NCBI RefSeq assembly: GCF_013186535.1
Contig: NZ_JABMCZ010000003.1
Coordinates: forward strand, 1,984,001-2,048,000
Origin: Nocardia terpenica
GTDB taxonomy: Bacteria > Actinomycetota > Actinomycetes > Mycobacteriales > Mycobacteriaceae
DNA: 64,000 bases
Direction: 5' to 3'
Below are positions 1-7,881 of the stretch, in pieces (position 1 is the stretch's first letter; every line of letters starts with the position of its first letter). Position numbers and translations under genes: made by a program. The notes beneath the pieces were generated by a model. It was not told the DNA's origin and searched no databases. It saw only the letters and a program-made list of their open reading frames with translations.

Positions 1-393
1 CCGGTCCGCGGCCAGGTCGTGCGCCTCGCCAATCCCGGTCTCACCGAATGGATCACCGACGAGGACCACCCCGGCGGCCTCACCTACGTCGTCCCCCGCC
101 GCGACGACGTGGTCTGCGGCGGCACCGCCCAACCAGGTTCCTGGAACACCGATCTCGACCCCGACACCGAGAAATCCATTCTCCGCCGCGCCATCTCCCT
201 GGTCCCCCAACTAGCCGACCAGCCCATCCTCTCCCGAGCCACCGGCCTCCGCCCCGCCCGCGACACCCTCCGCCTAGAACCCGTAAACGGCCACGCCCTC
301 CCCCTGATAGCCTGCTACGGCCACGGCGGCGCAGGCGTAACCCTCTCCTGGGGCTGCGCCGAATCCGTAACCAACCTGACCGACGAACTTTAG
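1..393 (+). CDS. D-amino-acid oxidase, C-terminal part
   Basis: The frame is open from base 1 and the 5' end lies outside the window; about 130 residues are visible. It reads PVRGQVVRLANPG near the start, then TYVVPRRDDVVCGGT, and ends with GHGGAGVTLSWGCA. These are hallmarks of the C-terminal half of the DAO family of FAD flavoenzymes: the RGQ strand, the Y-x-x-P-R-x-D substrate loop, and the final GHG-x-G-x-T-L-S-W flavin-binding segment. Known members oxidise D-amino acids to imino acids, releasing hydrogen peroxide. The exact substrate cannot be read. It converges on the TetR gene, with a palindromic repeat between them. Confidence 0.85.
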   Translation, partial: PVRGQVVRLANPGLTEWITDEDHPGGLTYVVPRRDDVVCGGTAQPGSWNTDLDPDTEKSILRRAISLVPQLADQPILSRATGLRPARDTLRLEPVNGHALPLIACYGHGGAGVTLSWGCAESVTNLTDEL

Positions 394-456
394 GCCCACC
401 CCACCGGCCACGATCCCGCCCGCCGTTCTCGGTCATTTCGGCCGCCGTTCTCCGTC

Positions 457-481
457 ATCCCGGCGTGCTTTTGGCCGGGAT
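457..481. repeat. dispersed palindrome copy 1
   Basis: Eight-base arms ATCCCGGC and GCCGGGAT enclose the loop GTGCTTTTG. It sits between the convergent DAO and TetR genes, and its right edge touches the TetR stop codon. About 40 bases upstream there are degenerate half copies (GGTCATTTCGG, CCGTCATCCCGG). It belongs to the family found at 2123, 6880, 9569, 12082, 12119, 28896, 29099, 37672 (two units), 49386 and 55150. Confidence 0.85.
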
Positions 482-969
482 CACCCCCGCAACTCCCGCA
501 CCACATCCTCTCCGCTGGGCGCATGCTCCGGATCCAGCAGCCACTGCATCATCAGCCCGCCCAGCAACGCGAGCGGCACCGAACCCCCCATCCTCTCCCG
601 TGCCTCGCGCTGCCCCGCCGCCAGATGCTCCCGCACCGCCGGTGATCGTTCGGCCTGCACTACCGCCTCCAACTGCGCCACCCACAGCGCCCGATGCGTG
701 GTGAAGCTGTCGATCAGCGCCTGCCAGCCCTGCGCCGAATCCCGGTCGGGGGCCCGCCCGGCCAGCTCCGCGCCGAGCTCGTCGACCGCCGCCACCAGCG
801 CCTGCGTGAGCAGCGCCTCGCGCGAGCCGAAGTGATACCCGATCGCGGCGTGGCTGACCCCGGCCGCCGCCGCGATATCGCGCACGGTCGTGCGGGCCCA
901 GCCGCGCTCGATCAGGCACTGCTTGGCCCCGGCCAGTAGATCCTCGCGATTTCCCACGTCGAGCAGCAT
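481..969 (-). CDS. TetR-family regulator
   Basis: The protein has 162 residues from the ATG at 969; a longer open frame upstream has no family similarity. Residues about 10-55 form the TetR helix-turn-helix (TTVRDIAAAAGVSHAAIGYHFGSR, split around the AGVSHAAIGYHF recognition helix). The rest is an all-helical ligand domain ending VVRELRG. It is divergent from the FAD monooxygenase at 1030 with about 60 bases between, which contain two copies of TTGACCAAATGG. Repression of the monooxygenase and itself, relieved by a small aromatic ligand, is inferred. Its stop codon abuts a dispersed palindrome. Confidence 0.85.
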   Translation of the reverse strand: MLLDVGNREDLLAGAKQCLIERGWARTTVRDIAAAAGVSHAAIGYHFGSREALLTQALVAAVDELGAELAGRAPDRDSAQGWQALIDSFTTHRALWVAQLEAVVQAERSPAVREHLAAGQREARERMGGSVPLALLGGLMMQWLLDPEHAPSGEDVVRELRG

Positions 970-979
970 ATCCGAGAAT

Positions 980-1004
980 TTGACCAAATGGTTTGACCAA
1001 ATGG
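980..1004. promoter_or_regulatory. direct-repeat operator candidate
   Basis: TTGACCAAATGG occurs at 980-991 and again at 993-1004, a 13-base period. The pair fills the space between the divergent TetR and monooxygenase genes, so it is the natural candidate operator for this TetR protein. Direct rather than inverted repeats are unusual for TetR proteins. Confidence 0.5.
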
Positions 1005-1022
1005 ACAAGACCGGCCTACGGT
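993..1022 (+). promoter_or_regulatory. probable leaderless promoter of the monooxygenase
   Basis: A -35-like TTGACC (993-998) is followed about 18 bases later by TACGGT (1017-1022). Transcription would then begin at or within a base or two of the ATG at 1030, giving a leaderless mRNA. No Shine-Dalgarno sequence is visible before that ATG, which fits. The -35 box lies inside the second operator repeat. Confidence 0.45.
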
Positions 1023-1029
1023 CGTCCCC

Positions 1030-2091
1030 ATGTCGAAGACGAAGGTCCTGATCTCCGGTGCGAGCGTCGCCGGGCCCGCCCTGGCTCACTTCCTGCATCG
1101 CGGCGGCTGCGAGGTCACCGTGGTCGAGCGCGCTCCCGAGCCGCGCGACAGCGGTTACGCCGTCGATTTTCGCGGTGAGGCTCTAGATGTCCTGGCGGAT
1201 CTGGGCATCCTCGAGGAGGTCCGCGCGCACGAGACGGCCATGCGGGACACCCTCCTGCTGGACGAGACCGGTGCCGAGGTCGGTCGCCTGCCCGCCACCG
1301 CATTCGCCGGTGAGCTCGAGGTGCCGAAGCGGGAGCTGACCCGAATCCTGCACGCGCGCACCGCGAACGATATCGACTACCGCTTCGGCGACGCGGTGAC
1401 CGTGCTGGCGCAAGACGATTCGGGTGTCTCGGTCGAATTCGACAGCGGCCGATCCGATCGCTTCGACCTGGTGTTCGGCGCGGACGGCCTGTACTCGGGG
1501 ATCCGGCGGCTGGCCTTCGGCCCGCATGCCGACGCGGTGCACCACCTCGGCCTGTCCGGCGCCGGGTTCACCACCGACAACTTCCTCGGCCTCGATCATC
1601 GCGGAATCCTGCAGCGCGCCAACGGTACCGCCGTCTACCTGTTCAGCGCCGCGGACCCGGCCCGCCTCACCGTCAGCCTGACCTTCGCCACCCCGTCCGC
1701 CGACCTGGACCGCCGCGACCGCGCGGACCAGGAGGAGGCCCTCCGCTCCGCCTTCGCCGAGCACGGCTGGGAAGCCCCCCGCCTGCTGCGAGCGATGGCC
1801 GACGCCGACGACTTCTACTTCGCCTCCACCTGTCAGGTCCACCTCCCCACCTGGTCCCGCGGCCGCGTCGCCCTCCTCGGCGACGCCGCCTACTGCGCCG
1901 CCCCCACCAGCGGCGCTGGCACCTCCCAGGCCCTCATCGGCGCCCGCACCCTGTCCCGAGAACTCCTGACCCCCAACACCACCCACACCACCGCATTCAC
2001 CACCTACGAATCCACCCTGCGCCCCTACATCACCGAAAACCAGATCACCGGCCGCACAGCCACTCTCGCCTTCGGCGGAACGACGGCCTAA
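1030..2091 (+). CDS. FAD-dependent monooxygenase (PHBH/TetX type)
   Basis: A 353-residue group A flavoprotein hydroxylase. GASVAGPALA near residue 10 is the dinucleotide-binding loop, GADGLYSGIR near residue 150 is the DG motif, and GRVALLGDAAYCAAPTSG near residue 280 is the GD motif that binds the FAD ribityl chain. There is no C-terminal thioredoxin-like domain, so it belongs with the small single-domain enzymes (TetX and aklavinone-hydroxylase relatives). Such enzymes hydroxylate aromatic or polyketide substrates using NAD(P)H and oxygen. The divergent TetR gene suggests induction by the substrate. Substrate unknown. Confidence 0.88.
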   Translation: MSKTKVLISGASVAGPALAHFLHRGGCEVTVVERAPEPRDSGYAVDFRGEALDVLADLGILEEVRAHETAMRDTLLLDETGAEVGRLPATAFAGELEVPKRELTRILHARTANDIDYRFGDAVTVLAQDDSGVSVEFDSGRSDRFDLVFGADGLYSGIRRLAFGPHADAVHHLGLSGAGFTTDNFLGLDHRGILQRANGTAVYLFSAADPARLTVSLTFATPSADLDRRDRADQEEALRSAFAEHGWEAPRLLRAMADADDFYFASTCQVHLPTWSRGRVALLGDAAYCAAPTSGAGTSQALIGARTLSRELLTPNTTHTTAFTTYESTLRPYITENQITGRTATLAFGGTTA

Positions 2092-2106
2092 ACGCCTGTC
2101 ACCCCG

Positions 2107-3399
2107 TCATCCGCCTGCCCATGGTCCCGGCATGCTTTTGGCCGGGACCCGTCGCCGCGCGTATTCCACGCCCCCGGCGGCAACCAGCGCGAGGGTCAGC
2201 CAGATGTAAGCATTGTGGTAGAACACCCCCATTCCGCCCCATGACGGATAGCCGAGGATGCTGGCGGTCGGCGGGTCGATCAGGGCCAGAACGCCGCCCG
2301 AGGCGACTATCGCGGCCACGCCCAGGCCCAGGGCGGTGCCGACCGATCGGCGGCGACAGGTCAGGTCGGTCAGGTAGATCAGCAGCGGTGCGAGCCAGAC
2401 CCAGTGGTGGACCCAGCTGTATGGTGACACCGTCGTGGTGGCCAGGCCGCACAGGACCACGGCGGGGAGCTCGCGGCCGGTCAGCGACAGTTGCCGGGCT
2501 ACCAGCAGGCAGGCCGCCGCGACGACGAGAACGCTTGCCAGCCACAGCACTTGGTGTGCGCCCCCGACGCCGATGGTGCGGGCCACCATTCCCCGCAGCG
2601 ATTCGTTCCCCGGATTCTGCGGAACCCCCACGCGCGCAGGGTCGGCGAACGCGCCGCTCCAGAAGGTCGCCGAATCCTTCGGCAGCACAGCGAATCCGAG
2701 GACCATCGTCGCGGCGAGCGAGCCGATCGCCGTCCACATGGCCCGGTATCGCCGCGTGATCAGCAGGTACACGATGAACAGCGCGGGCGTCAGCTTGATC
2801 CCGGCCGCGATGCCCGTCAACGCGCCTTTCCAGCGTGACGAGTCGGGCAGCGCCATATCGGCCAGCACCAGCAACAGCAGCAGAATATTGACCTGTCCGA
2901 ACGCCATGGTCTCCCGAATCGGCTCGCACCACATCAGCAGCCCGGATATCGGCAGGGTGAGCACCGCGAGCCGCACATCCCGCCGGAATCCGAGCAGTGA
3001 CAGCGCCGCCCATACCGACGCGGCCAGCATCGCGGCATTACCCACCGCCCCGACGACGGTGAACACGTCCCCGCGCAGCGCCGCCAGCGGCACGAACAGC
3101 AGCGCCGCGAACGGCGTATAGACGAACTCCCACACCCCGCGCGTATTGCCCAGCAGCGGAGTGTCGTATACCGAAATCCCGTCCAGCACCCGGTTTCCCG
3201 CGATCTGATAGACGCTCAGATCCTTCAGGTGCAGCAGCACCTCCAGCTGATCGAGCACCTGGTGGACGTAGTATCCGCCCGCGACCGCGCCCAGCACCAG
3301 AATCGTCCAGAATGCGACGGGACCGACCGTGCGGCGCTGCGGCGAAATCCGCTCCGCGGGAGCGGCCGCCGGGTCCGCGATCGTCGACGACAACACCAT
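2107..3399 (-). CDS. GT87-type membrane mannosyltransferase
   Basis: About 430 residues with roughly ten hydrophobic segments, typical of the DUF2029/GT87 polyprenyl-phosphate-mannose-dependent transferases (PimE-like) that build lipoglycans in mycolate-producing actinobacteria. Recognisable pieces are YQIAGNRVLDG with the Y-D-x-P-L-L loop after the first membrane segment, VYTPFAALLFVPL, and GIKLTPALFIVYLL. The ATG at 3399 is chosen; an open frame runs back to 3450. The last residues (RRRVPAKSMPGPWAGG) are encoded by a dispersed palindrome that has become coding, so the native end was probably near EYARRR. Converges on the monooxygenase. Confidence 0.8.
   Translation of the reverse strand: MVLSSTIADPAAAPAERISPQRRTVGPVAFWTILVLGAVAGGYYVHQVLDQLEVLLHLKDLSVYQIAGNRVLDGISVYDTPLLGNTRGVWEFVYTPFAALLFVPLAALRGDVFTVVGAVGNAAMLAASVWAALSLLGFRRDVRLAVLTLPISGLLMWCEPIRETMAFGQVNILLLLLVLADMALPDSSRWKGALTGIAAGIKLTPALFIVYLLITRRYRAMWTAIGSLAATMVLGFAVLPKDSATFWSGAFADPARVGVPQNPGNESLRGMVARTIGVGGAHQVLWLASVLVVAAACLLVARQLSLTGRELPAVVLCGLATTTVSPYSWVHHWVWLAPLLIYLTDLTCRRRSVGTALGLGVAAIVASGGVLALIDPPTASILGYPSWGGMGVFYHNAYIWLTLALVAAGGVEYARRRVPAKSMPGPWAGG
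2123..2149. repeat. dispersed palindrome copy 2, inside GT87 3' end
   Basis: Nine-base arms GGTCCCGGC and GCCGGGACC flank loop ATGCTTTTG. Compared with copy 1, the arm base A is changed to G and its partner T to C, so pairing is kept. It lies in the coding end of the glycosyltransferase gene and encodes PAKSMPG in that frame. Confidence 0.85.
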
Positions 3400-3611
3400 T
3401 CGCCCCACCGTAGTGGTAACGGGCGCGGCACGTACAAGCGGAACGAACAACCCCTATTTCGATACGCCTTTGCTACCAAGGAAATACGGACACGACCGGG
3501 CAAACAAGGCAGACTCGGAGGTACTCGAGAGTTGACGTTTCATCCCGTGGGAAACGGGTACCGCCGCTGCGTCGGCTCTGGGTCGACGCGGCACTTCCGG
3601 AGGAGAGTACG

Positions 3612-3773
3612 GTGAGTGGCAAACGTGACACCGCGCACGTTCAGGAGATCGCAGCGATCATCCGCGAGCAGCACGAGTCGGCGGTGGTCAGTTGGCCCGA
3701 ACCCAGCCCCCTGGCCGGATGGTGGGAGCAGGTGATGCACGACTCCGCGGTATCCGCCGGCGACCCGACCTAG
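3612..3773 (+). CDS. small hypothetical protein, 53 aa
   Basis: A GTG start at 3612 is preceded by a strong GGAGGAGAG ribosome-binding site. The frame encodes MSGKRDTAHVQEIAAIIREQ, then HESAVVSWPEPSPLAGWWEQ and a short acidic tail. It is soluble with no membrane segment and has a W/P-rich C-terminal half. No family is recognised. The good RBS and GC-rich third positions support a real gene. It converges on the cold-shock-like gene seven bases downstream. Confidence 0.5.
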   Translation: MSGKRDTAHVQEIAAIIREQHESAVVSWPEPSPLAGWWEQVMHDSAVSAGDPT

Positions 3774-3779
3774 CGCGGG

Positions 3780-4025
3780 TCAGCCCGGCGTGATCGGCCG
3801 GACCCGGGTGGCTTCGACGCCGTTGCGCCCGAACGACCGCACGAACGTGACGGCCTGCCCCGCCACGAGCGTCCGGTAGCCCGGCAGCTCGATATTGCTG
3901 AATTCCACGAAGACCGGAATCGATCTCCGATCGACCGGCGCGATGAAGCCGAACCCCTTGGCCGCGTCGAACCACACGACCGTCCCATACGATTCCGTTT
4001 GCTGTGCGGTCGTCGTCTTGGCCAT
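3780..4025 (-). CDS. cold-shock-domain-like protein
   Basis: 81 residues. GTVVWFDAAKGFGFIAP is the first strand plus an RNP1-like motif (KGFGFI). VFVEFSNIELPG replaces the usual VFVHFS of RNP2, so the conserved histidine is a glutamate. The C-terminal VTFVRSFGRNGVEATRV matches the last strands. Cold-shock proteins bind single-stranded RNA or DNA. The substituted RNP2 and a short insertion (DRRSIP) suggest altered binding. A GGGAGGAAGGG ribosome-binding site precedes the ATG. Monocistronic. Confidence 0.8.
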   Translation of the reverse strand: MAKTTTAQQTESYGTVVWFDAAKGFGFIAPVDRRSIPVFVEFSNIELPGYRTLVAGQAVTFVRSFGRNGVEATRVRPITPG

Positions 4026-4130
4026 GGGCGATCACGTTCCCTTCCTCCCTAGTCGGCTACCCGATTCGGCGAAAGCCAATCAGGCCCACGGGTCGGTTCG
4101 GGGTACCCCCTTGCCCCTCCCGGCACTTGC

Positions 4131-4147
4131 TACTACATTCAGTAGTA
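4131..4147. promoter_or_regulatory. inverted repeat before APH-like gene
   Basis: TACTAC (4131-4136) and GTAGTA (4142-4147) form a perfect six-base inverted repeat with spacer ATTCA in an unusually AT-rich patch about 30 bases before the APH-like start. It looks like an operator; the regulator is not evident nearby. Confidence 0.4.
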
Positions 4148-4175
4148 CTAGGTCCGTGAAGGTCAGGGGCACCCT

Positions 4176-4961
4176 ATGGATTCGTCCGTCGGCCGCGACG
4201 CCGATGCCCAACGCCCGCCCGCCGACCGGCTGCCGGGCGGCGCGATCAACCCCGTTGTGCGACAGGGCAATCGCGTTCGACGGCCGATGGGCCCACACGC
4301 GGATTTCGTACACTCCCTGCTGCACTACTTCGGCCGCTCCGACTGGCGCGGCGCCCCCCGCCTACTGGGCACGATCGGAAACGACGAAATCCTCACCTAC
4401 ATCGAGGGTTACGCCGCCTGGGAGCCGAACCGCCACCGCGAGATCCGAACCGACGAAAGCCTGGCCGCGGTCGCGAAACTCACCCGAGAGTTCCACGACC
4501 TCACCGCGGGCCACCCCCTCGCCGGGTCCGAGGAGGTCGTCTGCCACAACGACCTGTCCCCGGCCAACACCATCTACACCCGCGGCGCATCCGGCCTCGC
4601 CCCCATCGCCTTCATCGACTGGGACCTGGCCGCCCCCGGCCCGCGAATCCACGACATCGCCCACTTGTGCTGGCAATACCTCGATCTCGGCCCCACCCAC
4701 ACCGACCTTGTCGGCACCGCCCGCCGCATCCGCCTGATCTGCGACGCCTACGGCCTCCCGACAGCGGCCCGCACCGATCTCCTCGACACCATCCTCTGGT
4801 GGCAGCACCGCAGCCGCCGCGGCATCGAGTCAGGCGCCGAAGCGGGCAATACGGCCCTCCAAAACCTCTGCGCCGCAGGCATACCCGACCGGATACGCGC
4901 CGCCCACACCTGGGTGACGGACAACTATCCCCAACTTCAGCACCTGATCACCTCGGCCTGA
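4176..4961 (+). CDS. APH/choline-kinase-fold phosphotransferase
   Basis: 261 residues. VVCHNDLSPANTIY near residue 130 is the catalytic HxDxxxxN loop and FIDWDLAAPGPRIHDIA near residue 155 is the metal-binding D-W-D segment, both diagnostic for the aminoglycoside/choline kinase superfamily. The N-lobe is short and reads GGAINPVVRQGNRVRRP, as in the actinobacterial subgroup often annotated as an aminoglycoside phosphotransferase with unknown substrate. A role in resistance cannot be concluded. An AGGGGC ribosome-binding site precedes the ATG at 4176. It converges on tesB with only seven bases between. Confidence 0.8.
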   Translation: MDSSVGRDADAQRPPADRLPGGAINPVVRQGNRVRRPMGPHADFVHSLLHYFGRSDWRGAPRLLGTIGNDEILTYIEGYAAWEPNRHREIRTDESLAAVAKLTREFHDLTAGHPLAGSEEVVCHNDLSPANTIYTRGASGLAPIAFIDWDLAAPGPRIHDIAHLCWQYLDLGPTHTDLVGTARRIRLICDAYGLPTAARTDLLDTILWWQHRSRRGIESGAEAGNTALQNLCAAGIPDRIRAAHTWVTDNYPQLQHLITSA

Positions 4962-4968
4962 GCGGCAC

Positions 4969-5820
4969 CTACTCCGGAAGATGTACCAACCCGTGCTGCG
5001 CAATGGTCGCCAGCAGCCGCCCGTCCCGCGAGAACAGCGATGCCCGCGTAGTGGCAAGTCCCCCACCCAGATACGGGCTGTCCTGTACCAGCGCCACCCA
5101 CTCGTCCGCCCGTCCCGGGTCGTGCCACCACATGGCGTGGTCCAGGCTGGCGGTGACCACGCCGTCCTGGGCCCAGGCCGCGCCGTGGCGGCGCAGGGCG
5201 GGTTCCAGCAGCGTGTAGTCGCAGACGTAGGCGAGGGCCAGGCGGTGTACGGCCGGGTCGTCGGGGAGTGGCCGGAATGCCTTGAGCCACACCGCCTGCC
5301 GGGCCTGGCGCGGTTCGGCGGGTTCGGTGTACACCGGCGGGTCTACGTGGCGCAGGTCGAAATGCCGGTCGTGGGCCCAGTATTCGGTGTCGCGCACCGC
5401 GGTGCCCGCCACCGCCTCCGCGGAGGTGGGCAGCGATTCCGGGTCGGGCAGGTCGGGCATCGCCATCGCGTGCCGCGCCGGGGTGTCGGCGGGCACATGG
5501 CAGGAGACGAAGCCCTGGAAGGTCACTCGCTCGCCCTGCCGCCCGACGACCGAGCGGGCCGAGAAGTTCCGCCCGTCCCGCACCCGCGTCACGTCGTAGC
5601 TGCTGTGCTCGCGAACATCGGCCGCGCGCAGGAAGAATCCGTGGAACGAGTGCAGCACCCGGTCGTCGTCGACGGTCGCCACCGCCGCGGCCAGCGCGTG
5701 CGCCAGCGTCTCGCCGCCGTACGCGCGCCCGGACGGAATCGGCTGATGGGCGGCATCGAAGGAGTCCGGCCGGGTCGCACGCACCTGTAGCCACTCCAGC
5801 AGGGAGGTCGCCGTGCTCAT
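4969..5820 (-). CDS. tesB: acyl-CoA thioesterase II (TesB)
   Basis: 283 residues with a double hot-dog layout. The N-terminal GRAYGGETLAHALAAA and HSFHGFFLRA match the conserved G-x-x-G-G and H-S-x-H-x-Y-F-L blocks. The C-terminal LDHAMWWH carries the catalytic Asp, and SPYLGGGLATTRASLFSRDG the final conserved loop. It hydrolyses acyl-CoA to free acid and CoA. It overlaps the cupin gene by four bases (ATGA), so both are made from one mRNA. Beside an aryl-CoA ligase/hydroxylase operon, an aromatic or ring-opened CoA ester is a possible substrate; this is inferred. Confidence 0.88.
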   Translation of the reverse strand: MSTATSLLEWLQVRATRPDSFDAAHQPIPSGRAYGGETLAHALAAAVATVDDDRVLHSFHGFFLRAADVREHSSYDVTRVRDGRNFSARSVVGRQGERVTFQGFVSCHVPADTPARHAMAMPDLPDPESLPTSAEAVAGTAVRDTEYWAHDRHFDLRHVDPPVYTEPAEPRQARQAVWLKAFRPLPDDPAVHRLALAYVCDYTLLEPALRRHGAAWAQDGVVTASLDHAMWWHDPGRADEWVALVQDSPYLGGGLATTRASLFSRDGRLLATIAQHGLVHLPE

Positions 5821-6254
5821 GCGCGCCGGTATCCCACCAGGGCCGAATCATCTACATCGGGCAGATTGACGACGATATTGTCCGGCGTGCGGCAGGTCAG
5901 CCACACCAGCTCCTCGGTGGTGCTCATATTCACCTCGACGTGCGGCAGGTACGGCGGCACGAACACGAAATCGCCCTCGGCCATGTCCAAATACTCCCGG
6001 TAGTTCTCGCCGAAGTAGATGCGCGCGATCCCCTTCAGTACATACCCACCGGTCTCGGCCTCGCCGTGGTGATGCGGCAGCGAGCGATAGCCGGGCTCGT
6101 TGCTCACCTTCCCGTACCAGATCCGCGTGGCGGGCGTGTGCTGCGGGCTCACCCCGGAAACCCGTACCGCACCGCCGGATTGGGCCGTATCCCCGTATTC
6201 CTCCCCGGCCCGGGTGACCACCGGCACCACGCGGGTATTGGTCTCACTGCTCAT
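5817..6254 (-). CDS. cupin-domain protein
   Basis: 145 residues, a single cupin barrel. LPHHHGEAETGGYVLKG is cupin motif 1 with three metal-binding histidines and a glutamate, and EGDFVFVPPYLPHVEVN is motif 2 with the fourth histidine. Small metal-binding cupins include dioxygenases, isomerases and sensors, so the role is open. It is the first gene of a two-gene operon with tesB and is divergent from ridA. The position suggests work on an intermediate of the neighbouring aromatic acid route. Confidence 0.8.
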   Translation of the reverse strand: MSSETNTRVVPVVTRAGEEYGDTAQSGGAVRVSGVSPQHTPATRIWYGKVSNEPGYRSLPHHHGEAETGGYVLKGIARIYFGENYREYLDMAEGDFVFVPPYLPHVEVNMSTTEELVWLTCRTPDNIVVNLPDVDDSALVGYRRA

Positions 6255-6340
6255 GGCTTGTCCTTTCCGTCTCGAAAGTCGTCGGGGGAGTGAACGATTC
6301 GATGGCGCGGCACAGGAACCACGGCCGAATATCTCGTGCC

Positions 6341-6372
6341 GTTGACGACAGTTACGTTAACACCATACGGTG
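6341..6372 (+). promoter_or_regulatory. ridA promoter with inverted repeats
   Basis: TTGACG (6342-6347) and TACGGT (6366-6371) are separated by 18 bases. Inside this lie GTTGACG/CGTTAAC (6341-6347 and 6355-6361, six of seven paired) and CACC/GGTG around ATAC (6361-6372), both possible regulator sites. The promoter makes the upstream in-frame ATG at 6370 untenable as a start. Confidence 0.45.
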
Positions 6373-6417
6373 ATCCGGACCACCCTTTCGCCGGAACCGA
6401 CATCGAGACGAGGCGCC

Positions 6418-6816
6418 ATGGCCGTCGAACGCATCAATCCCCCCACCCTCGCCAAGCCCTCCGGCTTCGCCCACGCCACCCGCCACCGCGACACCATCCA
6501 CCTGGCGGGCCAAACCGCCCTCACCAAGGAGGGCGCCATTGTCGAAGGCGGCATCGTCCCCCAATTCCGCCAAGCCCTCTCCAACCTCCTCACCGCCCTG
6601 GAAGCCGCAGGCGGCCGCCCCGAAAACCTCCTCAGCGTCACCATCTACCTACTCGACATCCCCGACTACCAGTCCCACGGCAAAGAAATCCGCACCATCT
6701 GGTCCGAACTGGTCGGCAAGGACTACCCCGCCATGGTCGGCGTCGGCGTCACCGCCCTATGGCAACCGGAGGCCCTGATCGAAATCCAGGCCGTCGCCGC
6801 CCTGGACGCCGAATAG
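6418..6816 (+). CDS. RidA-family enamine/imine deaminase
   Basis: 132 residues from the ATG at 6418, which has GAGACGAGG upstream; the longer open frame starts inside the promoter. VERINPPTLAKPSGFAHATR at the start, IHLAGQTALTKEG, the LLTALEAAGG helix and the final EALIEIQAVAAL give the YjgF/Rid trimer fold. The usual arginine near the C-terminus is not obvious, so it may belong to a Rid subgroup other than archetypal RidA. Rid proteins hydrolyse reactive enamines or imines. Next to a predicted 2-aminobenzoyl-CoA monooxygenase, whose known product is an enamine, a pathway-specific deamination role is attractive but inferred. Confidence 0.82.
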   Translation: MAVERINPPTLAKPSGFAHATRHRDTIHLAGQTALTKEGAIVEGGIVPQFRQALSNLLTALEAAGGRPENLLSVTIYLLDIPDYQSHGKEIRTIWSELVGKDYPAMVGVGVTALWQPEALIEIQAVAALDAE

Positions 6817-6879
6817 CGGCCAACCCCAGCCATTTTCGCCACCCGTCCTGCCCGTCCGCCCCGTCCGGCCCATCAGTCT

Positions 6880-6942
6880 TCCTGTCGTGCTCGCCTGGAT
6901 TCCGGCGTGCTTTTGGCCGGAATCCAGGCGAGCACGACAGGA
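6880..6942. repeat. dispersed palindrome copy 3, extended to 27-bp arms
   Basis: Loop GTGCTTTTG (6907-6915) is flanked by perfectly complementary 27-base arms (6880-6906 and 6916-6942). The inner arm is ATTCCGGC/GCCGGAAT rather than TCCCGGC/GCCGGGA, a compensated change. It lies between the convergent ridA and PaaX-type genes. Confidence 0.9.
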
Positions 6943-6961
6943 CCCCCGTCCCCGGCGCCCC

Positions 6962-7807
6962 CTACTCCTCCCCGCGAATAACCCCACGCGCATGCCGCCC
7001 CGCAGGCTGGGCCAACGCCCGATTCAACTTCGTGAACAGCCGTTCCGCCGCCAGCCCGTTCCACTGCGCGGGCAGCAACTCCACCGGCAACCCCGGGTCC
7101 AGATACGGCAGTCGCCGCCACTCGGTCAGCATCGGCACGTAGGCCGCGAATGCCTTCTGTCGGTCGGCGGCCAGCGCGTCGACGGCGTCGAGCGCGGCTC
7201 GGTACCTGTCTACGAATGCTGCGTACAGGTGCGTCAATTCCCCGAAGTCCCACCAGGTTTCGACGGCCTCCCGGGTCGGCCGCACGCCGACGTGCACCCC
7301 TTCGAACAACTCCACATACTCGGCCAGCCCCCGCCGCTCCAGCACCCCGCGCACCTCGTCGGTCATGTGCCCGGGCGCGATCCACACCCCGGGGCTCACC
7401 GTCCCGAATCCCAGCCGGGTCAGCGAGCTGCGCAGGGCGTGGCGCTTGTCGCGCTCGGATTCGGGGACCGAGAACACCAGCATCAGCCAGCCGTCGTCGG
7501 ACGCGGCCCGCCGCCGGTGGAAGATGCGGGTGTCGCCCTCGGCCAGCACCTGCATCGCCGCCGGTGAAAGCTCGTATCCCGCAACGCCATTGCGGCGCAC
7601 GCTGGTCAAAATATTGCGCCGCTTGAGCCGCGACACCGACGATCGCACCGCCGGTCCCTCCACCCCGATCTCGGCCATCAGCCGCACCAGCGCCGACACC
7701 GCGAGCCAGTTGCCCTCCGCGCGGGCGTAGAGCCCGAACAGCGTCACGATCAACTCGCGCGGCTGCGCCTCCTGCCCCTCCGGCAGCACCTCGCCGAGAT
7801 CCGTCAT
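6962..7807 (-). CDS. PaaX-family transcriptional regulator
   Basis: 281 residues from the ATG at 7807. An N-terminal winged helix (RELIVTLFGLYARAEGNWLAV, then VRSSVSRLKRRNILTSVRR) is followed by GYELSPAAMQVLAEGDTRIF, the WLMLVFSVPESERDKRHALR core and the C-terminal helical domain with LPYLDPGLPVELLP. Members such as PaaX sense aryl-CoA esters, for example phenylacetyl-CoA. It is divergent from the aryl-CoA ligase gene, so repression relieved by the product of that ligase is a reasonable model. An inverted repeat lies between the two genes. Confidence 0.88.
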   Translation of the reverse strand: MTDLGEVLPEGQEAQPRELIVTLFGLYARAEGNWLAVSALVRLMAEIGVEGPAVRSSVSRLKRRNILTSVRRNGVAGYELSPAAMQVLAEGDTRIFHRRRAASDDGWLMLVFSVPESERDKRHALRSSLTRLGFGTVSPGVWIAPGHMTDEVRGVLERRGLAEYVELFEGVHVGVRPTREAVETWWDFGELTHLYAAFVDRYRAALDAVDALAADRQKAFAAYVPMLTEWRRLPYLDPGLPVELLPAQWNGLAAERLFTKLNRALAQPAGRHARGVIRGEE

Positions 7808-7881
7808 GGACTCAGCGTACGGCTGGCGTCCCAGTTCCCGATTCCCTGGCGCGCCCGGTGCCACCGGTGTTAAATAGATAT

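Noticed and set aside
457..481. Palindrome as a Rho-independent terminator
   Set aside because: The T-run is in the loop rather than after the stem, and several copies lie inside coding sequence. Some terminator activity in convergent spaces is still possible.
4176..4961. Aminoglycoside resistance gene
   Set aside because: Only the general kinase fold is visible (HND, DWD motifs); family members act on many substrates, so resistance is not claimed.
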